Of a stretch of DNA of 64,000 nucleotides, positions 27,964 through 37,852 are shown piece after piece. Both the position numbers and the translations under genes were made by a program. The DNA comes from CAYSGL01 sp964520985 (GTDB lineage: Bacteria > Pseudomonadota > Alphaproteobacteria > Micavibrionales > Micavibrionaceae): NCBI GenBank assembly GCA_964520985.1, contig CAZFPB010000001.1, positions 496,001 to 560,000 on the forward strand. The letters run 5' to 3'. Each line of letters begins with the position of its first letter. Positions within the stretch are counted from its first letter, which is position 1. Under the pieces are notes generated by a model. The model ran no database searches. It saw only the letters and a program-made list of their open reading frames with translations, and was not told the origin of the DNA.

Positions 27964-28767
27964 TCAGGACCGTTTCGATTCTCGCCATGCGCTCAGCAAT
28001 TCATCCAGCGTACAGTCTTTTATTTCTTTATTTTTTAGTTGAAGAAAATCATTCATATTATTGAAATTTAATATGAATTTATCATTAGACTGACGCATAA
28101 TTTCTTCTGTATCGAGGTCTTCGAGGCGGGCATAGTTGACAAGGCAGAACATCAAATCGCCCAACTCTTCGGCGATTTCATTTTTGTCTTGATTGGCGAT
28201 GGCGGCCTGTACTTCCGCGTACTCTTCGGCGACCTTATTCCATGCATCCTTTGAAGTTTTCCACGTAAACCCTTGCTTTGCAGCGCGTTTTTGAAGTTTT
28301 TGGGCACGCAAAAGGGCGGGCAGGCCAAGCGTAACGCCGCCTAAGGGGCTGGTATCTTTACGTTTTTTTGCTTTTTGTGCCTCCCAGATGTCAACGACTT
28401 CGGCGGCATCGGCCGCGCTCTGGTTGCCAAAGACATGAGGGTGGCGGAAGACGAGCTTTTCAACCAGGTTGTCGACTACGTCATCGAAGGTAAACAGGCT
28501 GGCTTCAGCGGCGATCTGGGTGTGAAAAACAACCTGCATCAGCAGGTCGCCAAGTTCGTCTTTTAAATCGTCCATATCATTACGATCTATAGCGTCAGCC
28601 ACTTCATAGGCTTCTTCAATCGTATGCGGCTTGATGCTCTCAAACGTCTGCTCAACATCCCACGGGCAACCGTCATTTGGATCGCGCAAACGGCGCATCA
28701 CAGTGAGCAATTTATCGATCGGTTTATCGCCGTTTTCAAAGGGTTTTGGGGCCGGAGAAGCGCTCAT
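27964..28767 (-). CDS. mazG: Nucleoside triphosphate pyrophosphohydrolase MazG
   Basis: 267 residues with two tandem MazG folds, the usual form of housekeeping MazG, which removes abnormal NTPs. The first domain shows LRDPNDGCPWDVEQTFESIK and EEAYEVADAIDRNDMDDLKDELGDLLMQVVFH (written here as domain evidence in two pieces: EEAYEVADAI and KDELGDLLMQVVF). The second repeats EEYAEVQAAI and EELGDLMFCLVN. Metal-binding EExxE and ExxD are intact. The upstream 95 bases hold its likely promoter. Confidence 0.94.
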   Translation of the reverse strand: MSASPAPKPFENGDKPIDKLLTVMRRLRDPNDGCPWDVEQTFESIKPHTIEEAYEVADAIDRNDMDDLKDELGDLLMQVVFHTQIAAEASLFTFDDVVDNLVEKLVFRHPHVFGNQSAADAAEVVDIWEAQKAKKRKDTSPLGGVTLGLPALLRAQKLQKRAAKQGFTWKTSKDAWNKVAEEYAEVQAAIANQDKNEIAEELGDLMFCLVNYARLEDLDTEEIMRQSNDKFILNFNNMNDFLQLKNKEIKDCTLDELLSAWRESKRS

Positions 28768-28862
28768 AAAAGACCTGCTTTCTTGATAATCCTGATGTGA
28801 TAATGTATATTATGGAAATTAAATAGCTATAGAGAATAGGGTGATGAGATCAGTCTTCTGTA

Positions 28863-29651
28863 TCAATCTTGTCGCCATTCTACACTCATCCCGTCATACG
28901 CCACTTCATAGCCTTTGGGCAGTTCGCTCATCACGGTTTGATAATCCATGTTCGGCGCCAGATGCGTGAAGATGACGCGCTGCGCGCCAACGCGTTCGTT
29001 GTAAGAAAATACTTCGGCAAGATTGGCATGCACAGGATTGTCTGCTTGCTGGTATCCGCAGCCGTCGACGATCCAGGTTTTCACATCCTTTAAGGCGTTA
29101 AACGCTTTATCATCTAAGCGTTTCATATCGGTCGAATATGCCGTGTCGCCGATGCGGAAGCCCACCGACGTACGCGTCCCATGGTCTTGCTGAAATGGCA
29201 ATATTTCCAAGCCATTCAGCTTCAGAATTTCATTCATCTGAATGATATAAGCCTTTAAAACGGCTGGATAAAAACCTTCTGCCATTTCCTGAAACATATA
29301 GTGAAACCGCTCCGTGATTTCATCCATGGTGGCCTGATCGCCATAGGACGGATACATCGTTTTGTTGATGCGTGACAAGGTGCGGATTTCATCGATTCCA
29401 TGGACATGGTCGGCATGCGCATGGGTATAAAGGATCGCGTCGATATTCTTGATGTTTTCCCGGTTCAGTTGCAGGCGTAAATCTGGGCCCGTATCTACCA
29501 AAACGGTCGTATTCTCGGTTAAAATGGCGATACTAGCGCGTGTTCGGCGGTTTTTTGGCTCATTCGGGTCGCATTTTCCCCAATGATTGCCTATGGCTGG
29601 CACTCCAGCGCCGTTTCCACACCCTAATATGACGATTTTTCCGCTTTTCAT
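28863..29651 (-). CDS. MBL-fold metal-dependent hydrolase (PhnP-like)
   Basis: 262 residues of the metallo-beta-lactamase superfamily. The metal motif is YTHAHADHVHGIDE (HxHxDH). The opening ILGCGNGAGVPAIGNHWGKC and the following NRRTRAS stretch match PhnP/phosphodiesterase-like members, as do LVDTGPDLRLQL and a late FTHLAPN. Substrate is uncertain. Its ATG overlaps the tatD stop by 4 bases. A tatD-MBL pair is a frequent arrangement in alphaproteobacteria. Confidence 0.88.
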   Translation of the reverse strand: MKSGKIVILGCGNGAGVPAIGNHWGKCDPNEPKNRRTRASIAILTENTTVLVDTGPDLRLQLNRENIKNIDAILYTHAHADHVHGIDEIRTLSRINKTMYPSYGDQATMDEITERFHYMFQEMAEGFYPAVLKAYIIQMNEILKLNGLEILPFQQDHGTRTSVGFRIGDTAYSTDMKRLDDKAFNALKDVKTWIVDGCGYQQADNPVHANLAEVFSYNERVGAQRVIFTHLAPNMDYQTVMSELPKGYEVAYDGMSVEWRQD

Positions 29652-30448
29652 GCCAGTTTTGCCTTATTAAACAGCCGGAAAAAGTTGTCTGAGGTGATTT
29701 TGGCGAATTCTTCAACGGATAGGTCATAGAGATTGGCGAGAAATTCGCCGGTATGGCGTACATAGGCACTTTCGTTGGTTTTACCCCGGAATGGCACGGG
29801 CGCCAGAAAGGGGGCGTCGGTTTCGATCAACACCCGGTCAAGCGGCACCGTACGCGCGATGGCCTGTAACTCCGTTGATTTATTGAATGTGACGATGCCG
29901 GAAAAGGAAATATAAAACCCCTCTTCCAGAGCGTCCTGTGCCAGTCCTTCGCCGGAGGAGAAACAATGCATGACACCGCGCAAGCCTGCCTTGCCGCCGC
30001 CTTCTTCGCGGATGATGCGGGCGATATCGGTATCGGCATCGCGGGCATGCACAACAAGCGGCAGGCCGGTTTGTATGCAGGCCTGTATGTGTTTTCTGAA
30101 ACTGGTCTGCTGAATATCCACAGGGCTGAGATTATAGAAGTAATCAAGGCCGCTTTCCCCGATGCCGACAATTTTGTCATCGCTCTGCGCGAGCGTGATA
30201 AGCTGCTCTAACGTAATGGCAATTTCGGCTGCGACGCCGCTGTCATGCGGATGGGTGCCAACCGTGCACCAGACATTCTCGATATTTTGCGCGGTGGATA
30301 AAATGGTGGGAAACTCGGAGACAATCTCGCAACAGATGTTGACCATCCCGTCTACCCCTGCCGCTCTAGCCCGCCCGGCGATGGCGGCGGGGGAGTCCCC
30401 TGCCTCATTGCGGTCATGGTTGAGGTGGCAGTGGGAGTCGATCCACAT
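29648..30448 (-). CDS. tatD: TatD family deoxyribonuclease
   Basis: 266 residues of the TatD metal-dependent hydrolase family (TIM barrel). It opens MWIDSHCHLNHD (HxH metal motif). VGIGESGLDYFYNLSPV, LPLVVHARDAD, GVMHCFSSG and the closing LIETDAPFLAPVPFRGK are all family signatures. Members are 3'-5' DNA exonucleases. The start overlaps the metG stop by one base. Confidence 0.95.
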   Translation of the reverse strand: MWIDSHCHLNHDRNEAGDSPAAIAGRARAAGVDGMVNICCEIVSEFPTILSTAQNIENVWCTVGTHPHDSGVAAEIAITLEQLITLAQSDDKIVGIGESGLDYFYNLSPVDIQQTSFRKHIQACIQTGLPLVVHARDADTDIARIIREEGGGKAGLRGVMHCFSSGEGLAQDALEEGFYISFSGIVTFNKSTELQAIARTVPLDRVLIETDAPFLAPVPFRGKTNESAYVRHTGEFLANLYDLSVEEFAKITSDNFFRLFNKAKLA

Positions 30449-32025
30449 TACGCGCTCGCCTTCTGTTCGCCCTCTTCCAGTTGAATGCGCGGGAAGATGC
30501 CTTGCGGCTGATCGATTGTGGTACCGGCCTTAATCATATGATCGGTGCAGATATGGGCGTATGTGCGGGCGTTCTCAGGCACTTTTAACTGGTCAAGCAT
30601 CTTGGCGGCCCCATCGGGCACGATCGGCTGCACAGCAATGGCGAGGCATCGGATCACTTCAGCCAGTACGTACAGCACTGTTTTCATGCGGGTCTCGTCT
30701 GTTTTCTTCAGAGTCCACGGCGCTTGCGCATCAATATAGCCGTTCGCATCATACACAAGGCGCCAGATGGCTTCGAGCCCCCTATTGAAAGCGAATTTGT
30801 CGAATGTCTGGCGGATGGCGGGCAGCAGGCGATCATGAGCGTGGGCGAGGATTTCCTTGTCTTCGGCGGTCAATTCGCCGCACTCCGGGAAGGCTTCGCC
30901 GCAATTTTTGTAGATCTGCGAGAGCGTGCGCTGGGCCAGATTGCCCAGACCATTGGCAAGATCAGCGTTAATGCGGGTAATGGCATGTTCATGGCTGAAA
31001 TTACCGTCCTGCCCGTGCGAGACTTCGCGCATAAGAATGTAACGCGTGGCGTCGAGGCCGTATGTGTCGACCAGGTCTTTCGGGGCGATGACGTTACCAA
31101 GGGATTTGGACATTTTCTGGCCATCGACATTGATGAAGCCGTGGGCGAAAACCGCCTTGGGAATGTCCAATTTGGCGGCCATCAGGAAGGCCGGCCAGTA
31201 AACGCAGTGGAAACGGATAATGTCCTTGCCGATGACATGGTAGTCGGCGGGCCAGAATTTCTGGTATTGGGCAGACGCGGTGTCTGGGTACCCTACCCCG
31301 GTGATGTAGTTGGTCAGGGCGTCGAGCCAGACATACATGACATGTTTGTCGTCCCCCGGCACCGGCACCCCCCAGTTAAAAGTGGTGCGGGAAATTGAGA
31401 GGTCTTGCAGCCCCCCTTTCACGAAAGAGATGATTTCGTTCCGGCGGCTTTCAGGCTGGATAAAGTCCGGGTTTGTCTCGAAATAGGCCAGTAATTTGTC
31501 GGTGTAGGCCGAAAGGCGGAAGAAGTAGGAAGATTCCTCGACCCACTCGACGGGGGCTCCTGAGGGGGCCAGTTTTTGCCCCCCTTCTCCTTCGGTCAGC
31601 TCGGATTCGCCAAAATAGGCCTCGTCGCGAACCGAATACCAGCCGCCATAATTATCGAGATAAATGTCCTCGGGGGAGTGTTCCTTGATGGCATTCCAGA
31701 TAGCTTTCGAGGCGTCATAGTGGCGCGGCTCGGTCGTGCGGATGAAATCGTCGTTCGAGATGTTGAACTGGCCGGTCATCTGGCGGAACAGATCGGCGTT
31801 CATGTCACAGAATTCTTTGGCCCCCATGCCTTTGGCTTCGGCAGTCTTGGCCACCTTCTGGCCGTGCTCGTCGGTGCCGGTCAAGAACATGGTCTTATGA
31901 CCGTCGAGGCGCTTATAGCGGGCCATCACGTCGGTCAGGATCATTTCATAGGCGTGGCCGAGGTGCGGCGCGCCGTTCACATAGGCAATGGCGGTGGTGA
32001 TATAGAAGGGATTCTTGGTGCTCAT
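30448..32025 (-). CDS. metG: Methionyl-tRNA synthetase
   Basis: 525 residues of class I aminoacyl-tRNA synthetase. The HIGH-type motif lies in VNGAPHLGHAYEMILTDV and the KMSKS loop in DGQKMSKSLGN. The connective domain (about 120-180) lacks the usual zinc-knuckle cysteines, and there is no C-terminal tRNA-binding extension. Both fit the short MetG form seen in many alphaproteobacteria. The start is clear, 21 bases from the holB stop. Confidence 0.96.
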   Translation of the reverse strand: MSTKNPFYITTAIAYVNGAPHLGHAYEMILTDVMARYKRLDGHKTMFLTGTDEHGQKVAKTAEAKGMGAKEFCDMNADLFRQMTGQFNISNDDFIRTTEPRHYDASKAIWNAIKEHSPEDIYLDNYGGWYSVRDEAYFGESELTEGEGGQKLAPSGAPVEWVEESSYFFRLSAYTDKLLAYFETNPDFIQPESRRNEIISFVKGGLQDLSISRTTFNWGVPVPGDDKHVMYVWLDALTNYITGVGYPDTASAQYQKFWPADYHVIGKDIIRFHCVYWPAFLMAAKLDIPKAVFAHGFINVDGQKMSKSLGNVIAPKDLVDTYGLDATRYILMREVSHGQDGNFSHEHAITRINADLANGLGNLAQRTLSQIYKNCGEAFPECGELTAEDKEILAHAHDRLLPAIRQTFDKFAFNRGLEAIWRLVYDANGYIDAQAPWTLKKTDETRMKTVLYVLAEVIRCLAIAVQPIVPDGAAKMLDQLKVPENARTYAHICTDHMIKAGTTIDQPQGIFPRIQLEEGEQKASA

Positions 32026-32046
32026 CCCTTATTCATAAACGAGAAT

Positions 32047-33198
32047 TCAGGCGGACAACAAGCTGTAAATGGAGAGCACCGCCTGGCGGCGATCAAGGTT
32101 GGCGTGATTGGTCTGATCGATCAGGATGCGCGCCTTGTCGTAAAACTCGTTCAGGGTCAGCAGGTCGTAGCTGCTCAGCATTTGCGGGAAAGGGCTGCGG
32201 CGCAATGAGGGAGGCAGCGTATCGCTGCCTTGCACGCGGGCGAAGACGAGTGATTGCAGGAGCCAGAGGATCAGTGTCTGAAATACGACCCAGCTGTTAT
32301 CATTGCCAAAGCGGCCAATATTTTCGGCGAGCTGATGCAGCTTCACGCCATCGAGTTTCGGCCAGTCATCAAGCGGGCCGAGCACGCTTTGCACCATGTC
32401 GATGCCGCCCTCTTCCACCAGTGAGAGCGCGCGGCCGGGAGAGCCGTTGGAAAGCGAGTATAATAGAGCGAGATCGTTCTTGCTCAAATTTGGATCGGCC
32501 TTGGCGACCAGATCGTTGAAGACAGATTCTTCCGGCGGGGTGAAGGTCAGCACGCGGCAGCGCGAGCGGATGGTCGGCTTGAACGCGCCGATGCGCGATG
32601 TAATGAGAATAAGCAGGCTGCGCGGCGGCGGCTCTTCCAGAATTTTTAAGAGAGAGTCCTGCGCGGTCAAACTCATCGTTTCGGCGTCGTCGACGATCAC
32701 GACACGCCACCCCCCTTCCGAAGCGGTCATGCGCAGGAAAGGCGTTATTTTGCGGATGGTATCGGCATCGAGATTTTTTTTGAGGGCAGCGCTTTTGCGT
32801 TCGTCCTGCTGACGCTCGGCGACCATCAGATCGGAATGACCGCCACTGGCAACACGGCGGAAAATAGGATCGTCGATCGAGACATCAAAATTATCGGGTA
32901 GCGCGGGTGCATCACCAAAGAGGCTATCTTGCCCCCCATCGATCATGCCGTGCTTGAACAAAAAGCGCGCGAGGCGGAACGCGAAGGTGGCTTTGCCTAC
33001 CCCTTCCGGCCCGGCGAAGATCAGCGCGTGCGGCATTTTATTTGCGGCGATCAGGCCGAGCAGTTGCGCTTCGTGTTTATCAAAGCCAAACGCCTGCGCA
33101 GTTTCACGCGGCGGGAGTAGCGCAGCCGCCGCCGCGATCTCTTCCGAAAAGGAAAAGTCGTCGGCTTCTTCGTCCGCAGGGTCTCCAAATAAGTTCAT
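32047..33198 (-). CDS. holB: DNA polymerase III subunit delta'
   Basis: 383 residues of clamp-loader AAA+ protein. The N-terminus has an acidic leader (about 45 residues), then KMPHALIFAGPEGVGKATFA. A late SLLILITSRIGAFKPTIRSR stretch is the sensor 1 / SRC region. The SRC motif appears as RSRCRVL. The coding ATG overlaps tmk's stop as ATGA. Delta' helps load the sliding clamp. tmk-holB pairing is common. Confidence 0.93.
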   Translation of the reverse strand: MNLFGDPADEEADDFSFSEEIAAAAALLPPRETAQAFGFDKHEAQLLGLIAANKMPHALIFAGPEGVGKATFAFRLARFLFKHGMIDGGQDSLFGDAPALPDNFDVSIDDPIFRRVASGGHSDLMVAERQQDERKSAALKKNLDADTIRKITPFLRMTASEGGWRVVIVDDAETMSLTAQDSLLKILEEPPPRSLLILITSRIGAFKPTIRSRCRVLTFTPPEESVFNDLVAKADPNLSKNDLALLYSLSNGSPGRALSLVEEGGIDMVQSVLGPLDDWPKLDGVKLHQLAENIGRFGNDNSWVVFQTLILWLLQSLVFARVQGSDTLPPSLRRSPFPQMLSSYDLLTLNEFYDKARILIDQTNHANLDRRQAVLSIYSLLSA

Positions 33199-33818
33199 GA
33201 TAACCTTTTGTCTACTTCGGCGATCAATGTGTCAAATATATCGTCAATCGTGCCGGAGGCATCCACCATGACGCAGCGTTGTGGGTACTGTTCCGCGATC
33301 TGGCGAAAAGCGGCGGGTAGTTCGTCATGGAAAGAGGCTTTGGCCTTGTCGAACATTTCGGCGGCGCTGCGACGTGACAGGCGCGACAGGCCGACCGTTG
33401 GATCGACATCGAGAATGAAGGTGAGGTCTGGTTCGAAGTCACCAAAACACAGGCGACTGATCTCGTTGATTTTATCGACACCGAAACCCTGCACAATACC
33501 CTGATAGGCGCGGGTGGAATCGATGAAGCGATCACAGATGACAATTTTACCAGCGTCTAATGCGGGGCGAATTTTCTGATCAATGTGAACAGCGCGCGCG
33601 GTCAGCATCAATAAAACTTGCGCAGGCAGCGGCCAGTCCTGCCCTTCATGTTTGACGAAGACATCGCGCAAGGCTTCGGCTTCCGGTGTGCCGCCGGGTT
33701 CGCGCGTGACAAGGACATTGCGGCCCTGTTCACGCAGGGCCTGTTCCAGCTTTTTGATCTGGGTGGATTTACCCGCGCCCTCTCCGCCTTCCAGCGTGAT
33801 GAAGAAGCCGCGGGTCAT
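33195..33818 (-). CDS. tmk: Thymidylate kinase
   Basis: 207 residues phosphorylating dTMP to dTDP. P-loop LEGGEGAGKSTQIKKLE, the DRFIDSTRAYQG substrate motif (DR[YF]xxS) and the TREPGGTPEAEALRD loop are all present. Lies between dacA (2 bases upstream) and holB. Confidence 0.97.
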   Translation of the reverse strand: MTRGFFITLEGGEGAGKSTQIKKLEQALREQGRNVLVTREPGGTPEAEALRDVFVKHEGQDWPLPAQVLLMLTARAVHIDQKIRPALDAGKIVICDRFIDSTRAYQGIVQGFGVDKINEISRLCFGDFEPDLTFILDVDPTVGLSRLSRRSAAEMFDKAKASFHDELPAAFRQIAEQYPQRCVMVDASGTIDDIFDTLIAEVDKRLS

Positions 33819-33820
33819 GA

Positions 33821-35023
33821 TTATGGCGCCGGGGCGGGAGCCGGTGTTGCGGTTGGCGCGACTGTGCCAAGAGAAGTCGGAGACTTCACGCCGCTTTGAT
33901 TGCCGAAGATCATCAGCTCAATCTTTGTCTGAAGGCTTTTAAAGAAGCTTTGTTTGGCGACATCGGCGCCCGCGAGCAGCGGCACTTCAACCGGTTCCAT
34001 ACGGGCAACGGAGACGACGAGTTTGCCGATCGTGTCCCCTGCCTTGATCGGCGCGATCAGCGGCGCGTTATAGACAGCTTTGATGGCGACGGCTGTGTCA
34101 GTGCCCATGCGCGGCACGGTGACGGTCAGATCCTGCGCCGATACCAGCGGGATCGATGTGGCCGTGCCCATGACAACAGGGGCTTCGGTCAGCGGCTTGC
34201 CTTTTTCGAGCAGCTTCATGTTTTTGAACGACATCAAGGCCCATTCCATCAGCTTGGCGCTTTCATCGGCGCGGGCCTGCATGCTCTCCATTCCATTAAG
34301 CGCCATTACAACGCGGCGGCCGTCACGCACACCCGATGCCATTAGGCCATAGCCAGCAATTTCGGTGTGGCCGGTTTTAATTCCGTCGACGCCCATGTTG
34401 CGGTAGAGCAGCGGGTTGCGGTTGCCCTGCTTGATGTTGTTATAGGTGAATTCTTTTTCCGAATAATATTTGTAGTAATCCGGGAAGTCGCGGATCATCA
34501 CTTTGCCCAGCAGCGTCAGATCGCGCGCGGTGGAATAGTGATTGTCGTCCGGCCAGCCCGAGGCGTTGACGAAATTGGATTCAGTCAAGCCGAGTTGGTG
34601 CATTTTTTCCGTCATGCGCAAAGCGAATTCGCCTTCCGAACCGGCGATCCCTTCGGCCAGCACGATTGTGGCATCGTTCCCCGATTGAATAATAACGCCG
34701 CGGATCAGGTCTTCGACTTTGATGTTCTCACCGAGCGGCACGAACATTTTCGAACCTTGCGTGCTCCAGGCGAGCTGGCTCACCGGCAATGACTGATCGA
34801 TCGCAAGATTGCCTTTTTTCAACGCATCGAAAACCATATAGATGGTCGCCACCTTGCTCATCGAGCTGGTCGGCATTTTTTCATGCGCATTTTTCTCGAA
34901 CAACACCTGCCCTGTGTCGAAATCGATCACGTAGGCCTGTTTCGCGGCGACTTCAATCGCGTGCGCCGCCGGCGTAAAGGCAAAAAGGGAGAGAATAAGG
35001 AGGGTGAATCGGGATATCTGCAT
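33821..35023 (-). CDS. dacA: D-alanyl-D-alanine carboxypeptidase (DacA-type, PBP5/6)
   Basis: 400 residues. Signal peptide (about 1-23, cut after AHA), then a penicillin-binding-protein active site with Ser54-x-x-Lys57 (PTSSMSK), the SGN triad in IIQSGNDATIVLAE and KTG in DGIKTGHTE. A PBP5-C domain follows, then an Ala/Pro-rich C-terminal tail. It trims stem peptides in the periplasm. The start at 35023 has AGGGG just upstream; a longer start at 35044 adds unlikely residues. Confidence 0.94.
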   Translation of the reverse strand: MQISRFTLLILSLFAFTPAAHAIEVAAKQAYVIDFDTGQVLFEKNAHEKMPTSSMSKVATIYMVFDALKKGNLAIDQSLPVSQLAWSTQGSKMFVPLGENIKVEDLIRGVIIQSGNDATIVLAEGIAGSEGEFALRMTEKMHQLGLTESNFVNASGWPDDNHYSTARDLTLLGKVMIRDFPDYYKYYSEKEFTYNNIKQGNRNPLLYRNMGVDGIKTGHTEIAGYGLMASGVRDGRRVVMALNGMESMQARADESAKLMEWALMSFKNMKLLEKGKPLTEAPVVMGTATSIPLVSAQDLTVTVPRMGTDTAVAIKAVYNAPLIAPIKAGDTIGKLVVSVARMEPVEVPLLAGADVAKQSFFKSLQTKIELMIFGNQSGVKSPTSLGTVAPTATPAPAPAP

Positions 35024-35061
35024 ACCCCTATCAAAGCGGGTCACCCCTCGCGCGTCAATCG

Positions 35062-36015
35062 TTAATCGACGATAATCACAGCCCCGGAGGCTCCCGCTCC
35101 AACCGCGCTGTTCAGCGCTGCATCCGCCTGTTCCACCTGAGGATACGGGCCTAAACGCACGCGATAGAAATTCTGTCCGCGCACCATCGCCGGATACACG
35201 CGGGCGGGACCGATAGAAGCCAGCCTTTGACTTAACGCCAGTGCGTTGGCTTCTGTGGAGAACGACCCTGCCTGGACATAAATGCTGGACGGGGAAACAG
35301 GCACCTGCTGCACCACCTGGTCAGGATACATCACGCCGCCGGGGCCTGCATGAACGGGCACGCTGCCGAGTTGTTGCGAAACGACAGGTTGCGCCGAGGC
35401 GGTTTGATAAGTAGTGGTCTGCTGTTGCAAGACCACCTGCTTGGGGGGACGCCCATTGGTAGGAATGCGATTCTGGTTCATCGCGACTTCATAGCCGCGC
35501 GTGTCCTGTCCCTGCTTCGCCATTTCGGCGACGCGGCGGCTTTCTTCGGTCAGCACATCGATTTTGACCTTGGCCGTGCCGCGGCCTTTAAAGCCAAGCA
35601 GATCGGCGGCGCGCTCTGAGAGATCCAGCACACGCCCGCGCGAATATGGACCGCGATCATTGACCCGTACAATTAGTGAACGCCCGTTATCAAGGTTGGT
35701 TACGCGAATGAGCGAGGGCATCTGCAATGTTTTATGCGCGGCGGTCAACTCGTTCTTGTTAAAGGTTTCGCCGTTGGCCGTGCGTTTGCCATCAAAACCT
35801 GGCCCGTACCATGACGCGATCCCGGTTTCGGAATGTTCGTAGCGTTCGACCGGTACATATTGCGTGCCCTGAATATTATAAGGATTGCCAACCTTGAAGG
35901 TGCCTTGGGTTTTTGCGGGTGGATCGTAGGTTTTCCACATGTGTGAGGCGAGTTCGGTTTCCGCGCAGCCAAACAGCAGGAATGCCAATATCAAAGAAAG
36001 ATGGGCGCGCCTCAT
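35062..36015 (-). CDS. rlpA: RlpA-family septal lipoprotein with SPOR domain
   Basis: 317 residues. The signal peptide ends in lipobox LFGC (Cys17), followed by the double-psi beta-barrel RlpA domain (about 65-155; GIASWYGPGFDGKRTANGE, VRVNDRGPYSRGRVLDLS) and a C-terminal SPOR domain (about 240-316, SIYVQAGSFSTEANALAL). In Pseudomonas, RlpA is a septal lytic transglycosylase acting on denuded glycans. It directly follows mltB, one base apart. Confidence 0.94.
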   Translation of the reverse strand: MRRAHLSLILAFLLFGCAETELASHMWKTYDPPAKTQGTFKVGNPYNIQGTQYVPVERYEHSETGIASWYGPGFDGKRTANGETFNKNELTAAHKTLQMPSLIRVTNLDNGRSLIVRVNDRGPYSRGRVLDLSERAADLLGFKGRGTAKVKIDVLTEESRRVAEMAKQGQDTRGYEVAMNQNRIPTNGRPPKQVVLQQQTTTYQTASAQPVVSQQLGSVPVHAGPGGVMYPDQVVQQVPVSPSSIYVQAGSFSTEANALALSQRLASIGPARVYPAMVRGQNFYRVRLGPYPQVEQADAALNSAVGAGASGAVIIVD

Positions 36016-36981
36016 TTACTGACCCGATGCGATGGCATCCGCCAGCAGCCCTACAGAGGTTGCAAAGTAAGTCGAACGATTCCACTTCATCACGGTCTGA
36101 TAGTTGTTGTATACCACATAGACTTCACCACCTACGCCATCCGGTGCTACGATGGACGCCATCATATTATTCGCCGGCAACGGCGATCCATCCGGCAGGC
36201 GCACACCCATGCGGCTCCAGGCGTCCAGCGTCTTTTGCACTTTGGGTGTGGCGAGGCTTTCGGGAAAGTTAGACGGGATCTGTACGCGGCGGCCCCAGCG
36301 ATCACCCGCGCTCCAGCCGCTTTTGCTTAAATAATTCGCGGTCGAGGCGAAGACATCGTCGAGTGTGCCCCAGATGTCGCGGCGACCATCGCCGTTGCCA
36401 TCGACAGCAAAATTATTGAAGGAGGATGGCATGAACTGATTTTGGCCCATCGCGCCCGCCCATGAGCCTTTCATAGCGGCGGCAGTGATGTGTCCAGCAT
36501 CGATAATTTTTAAAGCCTGAATGAGTTCGCCTTTGAAGAAATCGGCGCGGCGGCCTTCCCAGGCAAGTGTTGCAAGGGCCGGGACAATATTAAATCCGCC
36601 GGTATTGCCCCCGAAATTCGTTTCGATGGCCCACAGCGCCACGACATATTGCGGAGCAACACCATATTTCTGCTCCACGCGGCGCAAAGAATTGGCGTGA
36701 AGACGCATCATCTCGCGGCCTTTATTAATGCGCTGCTGATTGACGACGTTCTTTTTGTACTGGGCGAAGGTGATTTTGTGTTCGGGCTGCTTGCGATCGA
36801 GATCGATGACTTTCTGGATCGGCTGGATGTTATACAGCGTCTCGTTGATCGTCTGTTGCGACACGCCCTGACGCGCGGCTTCACTGCGCACGTCCGCCAG
36901 CCATTGATCGAACGGCTGGGCATTGGCAAAAGCGGGAGTGGCGGTGATCAGGGCCAGAAGAAAAATCAGAATCTGTCGCAT
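36016..36981 (-). CDS. mltB: Lytic murein transglycosylase (MltB family)
   Basis: 321 residues with a cleavable signal peptide (about 1-19, AFA|NAQ). The catalytic Glu is Glu120 in VALWAIETNFGG. The SWAGAMGQNQFMPSSFNNFAVD and GDGRRDIWGTLDDVFASTANYL regions are typical. No lipobox is seen, so it is likely soluble periplasmic rather than lipidated. The C-terminal 100 residues are shorter than in MltB with an added domain. Confidence 0.93.
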   Translation of the reverse strand: MRQILIFLLALITATPAFANAQPFDQWLADVRSEAARQGVSQQTINETLYNIQPIQKVIDLDRKQPEHKITFAQYKKNVVNQQRINKGREMMRLHANSLRRVEQKYGVAPQYVVALWAIETNFGGNTGGFNIVPALATLAWEGRRADFFKGELIQALKIIDAGHITAAAMKGSWAGAMGQNQFMPSSFNNFAVDGNGDGRRDIWGTLDDVFASTANYLSKSGWSAGDRWGRRVQIPSNFPESLATPKVQKTLDAWSRMGVRLPDGSPLPANNMMASIVAPDGVGGEVYVVYNNYQTVMKWNRSTYFATSVGLLADAIASGQ

Positions 36982-36999
36982 ATCTGAAATGCTAAAGTA

Positions 37000-37785
37000 T
37001 CAGGGGTGGGATGACCAGTTACTTTTCCCGGTTATTCCATAAACGAACTGGCCGATCAGCTCGCGTGTCGCTTCCTCGAAATCCTGGAAATTGCGCGCCA
37101 CATTCATCGGTCCGCCGAGACGGCCGTAATCGAGCGGCGTTTCGGGATCGACGGGATACGGAATCACCGCCCACTGTGCTTTGTCGAACACCGCCACCGC
37201 GCGGCGCATGTGCGAGGCGGAGGTGATCATCACCCAGATTTCAGAGTCCTGCGGCTTCACCATTTCTTTGGCAATCACGGCATTCTCGTACGTATTGCGT
37301 GAGCGGTTTTCGAAAATGACGCGGTCGAGTGGAAAGCCGATGGTTTCGAGATAGGTGCGCGCATCCACTGATTCGGTGCGGTCCTGCTGCTGGATATGCC
37401 CTGCCCCGCCGCTGAAGACCAGTTTGGCGTTGGGATAGCGGCGCGCGAGATCGACGAAGGCAATCATCCGCTCGAAATTATCGTTCACGACGAGCTGGTT
37501 GGTGTGGGCCGCCAGATAGGTGTCGAACATGCCGCCGAGCACGATAATCCCGTCGACATCGGGCGGCAGGACCGGCTGGCTGTAGCGGGTTTCGAGCCAG
37601 CCGAGCATGTTCGGTCCGATCGGCAGGAAGCCGATGGCCAGAAACAGCGTGATAGAGATGGTGAGGAGAATGCGGCCCAGCCGTTTGAACCAGATTCCCG
37701 CCATCAGCCCCGCCCCCATGGTCAGCCCGATCAGGGTCAGCGGCTTAAAGATCATCCAGAGTATTTTCGACGCCCAGAAAAACAT
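37000..37785 (-). CDS. YdcF family (DUF218) membrane protein
   Basis: 261 residues with two N-terminal membrane segments (about 10-32 and 36-56). The DUF218 domain shows DGIIVLGG, KLVFSGGAGHIQ, ENRSRNTYENAV and VMITSASHMRRAVAVF. ElyC/SanA-type members affect envelope integrity; the biochemical activity is not settled. Divergent from tRNA-Ser. Confidence 0.9.
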   Translation of the reverse strand: MFFWASKILWMIFKPLTLIGLTMGAGLMAGIWFKRLGRILLTISITLFLAIGFLPIGPNMLGWLETRYSQPVLPPDVDGIIVLGGMFDTYLAAHTNQLVVNDNFERMIAFVDLARRYPNAKLVFSGGAGHIQQQDRTESVDARTYLETIGFPLDRVIFENRSRNTYENAVIAKEMVKPQDSEIWVMITSASHMRRAVAVFDKAQWAVIPYPVDPETPLDYGRLGGPMNVARNFQDFEEATRELIGQFVYGITGKSNWSSHP

Positions 37786-37852
37786 GCTTTACGGATAGCG
37801 CGCCGCTGGCTAATGTCCAAGCGATTTATACCGCAACCCGGCCCTATGTAAT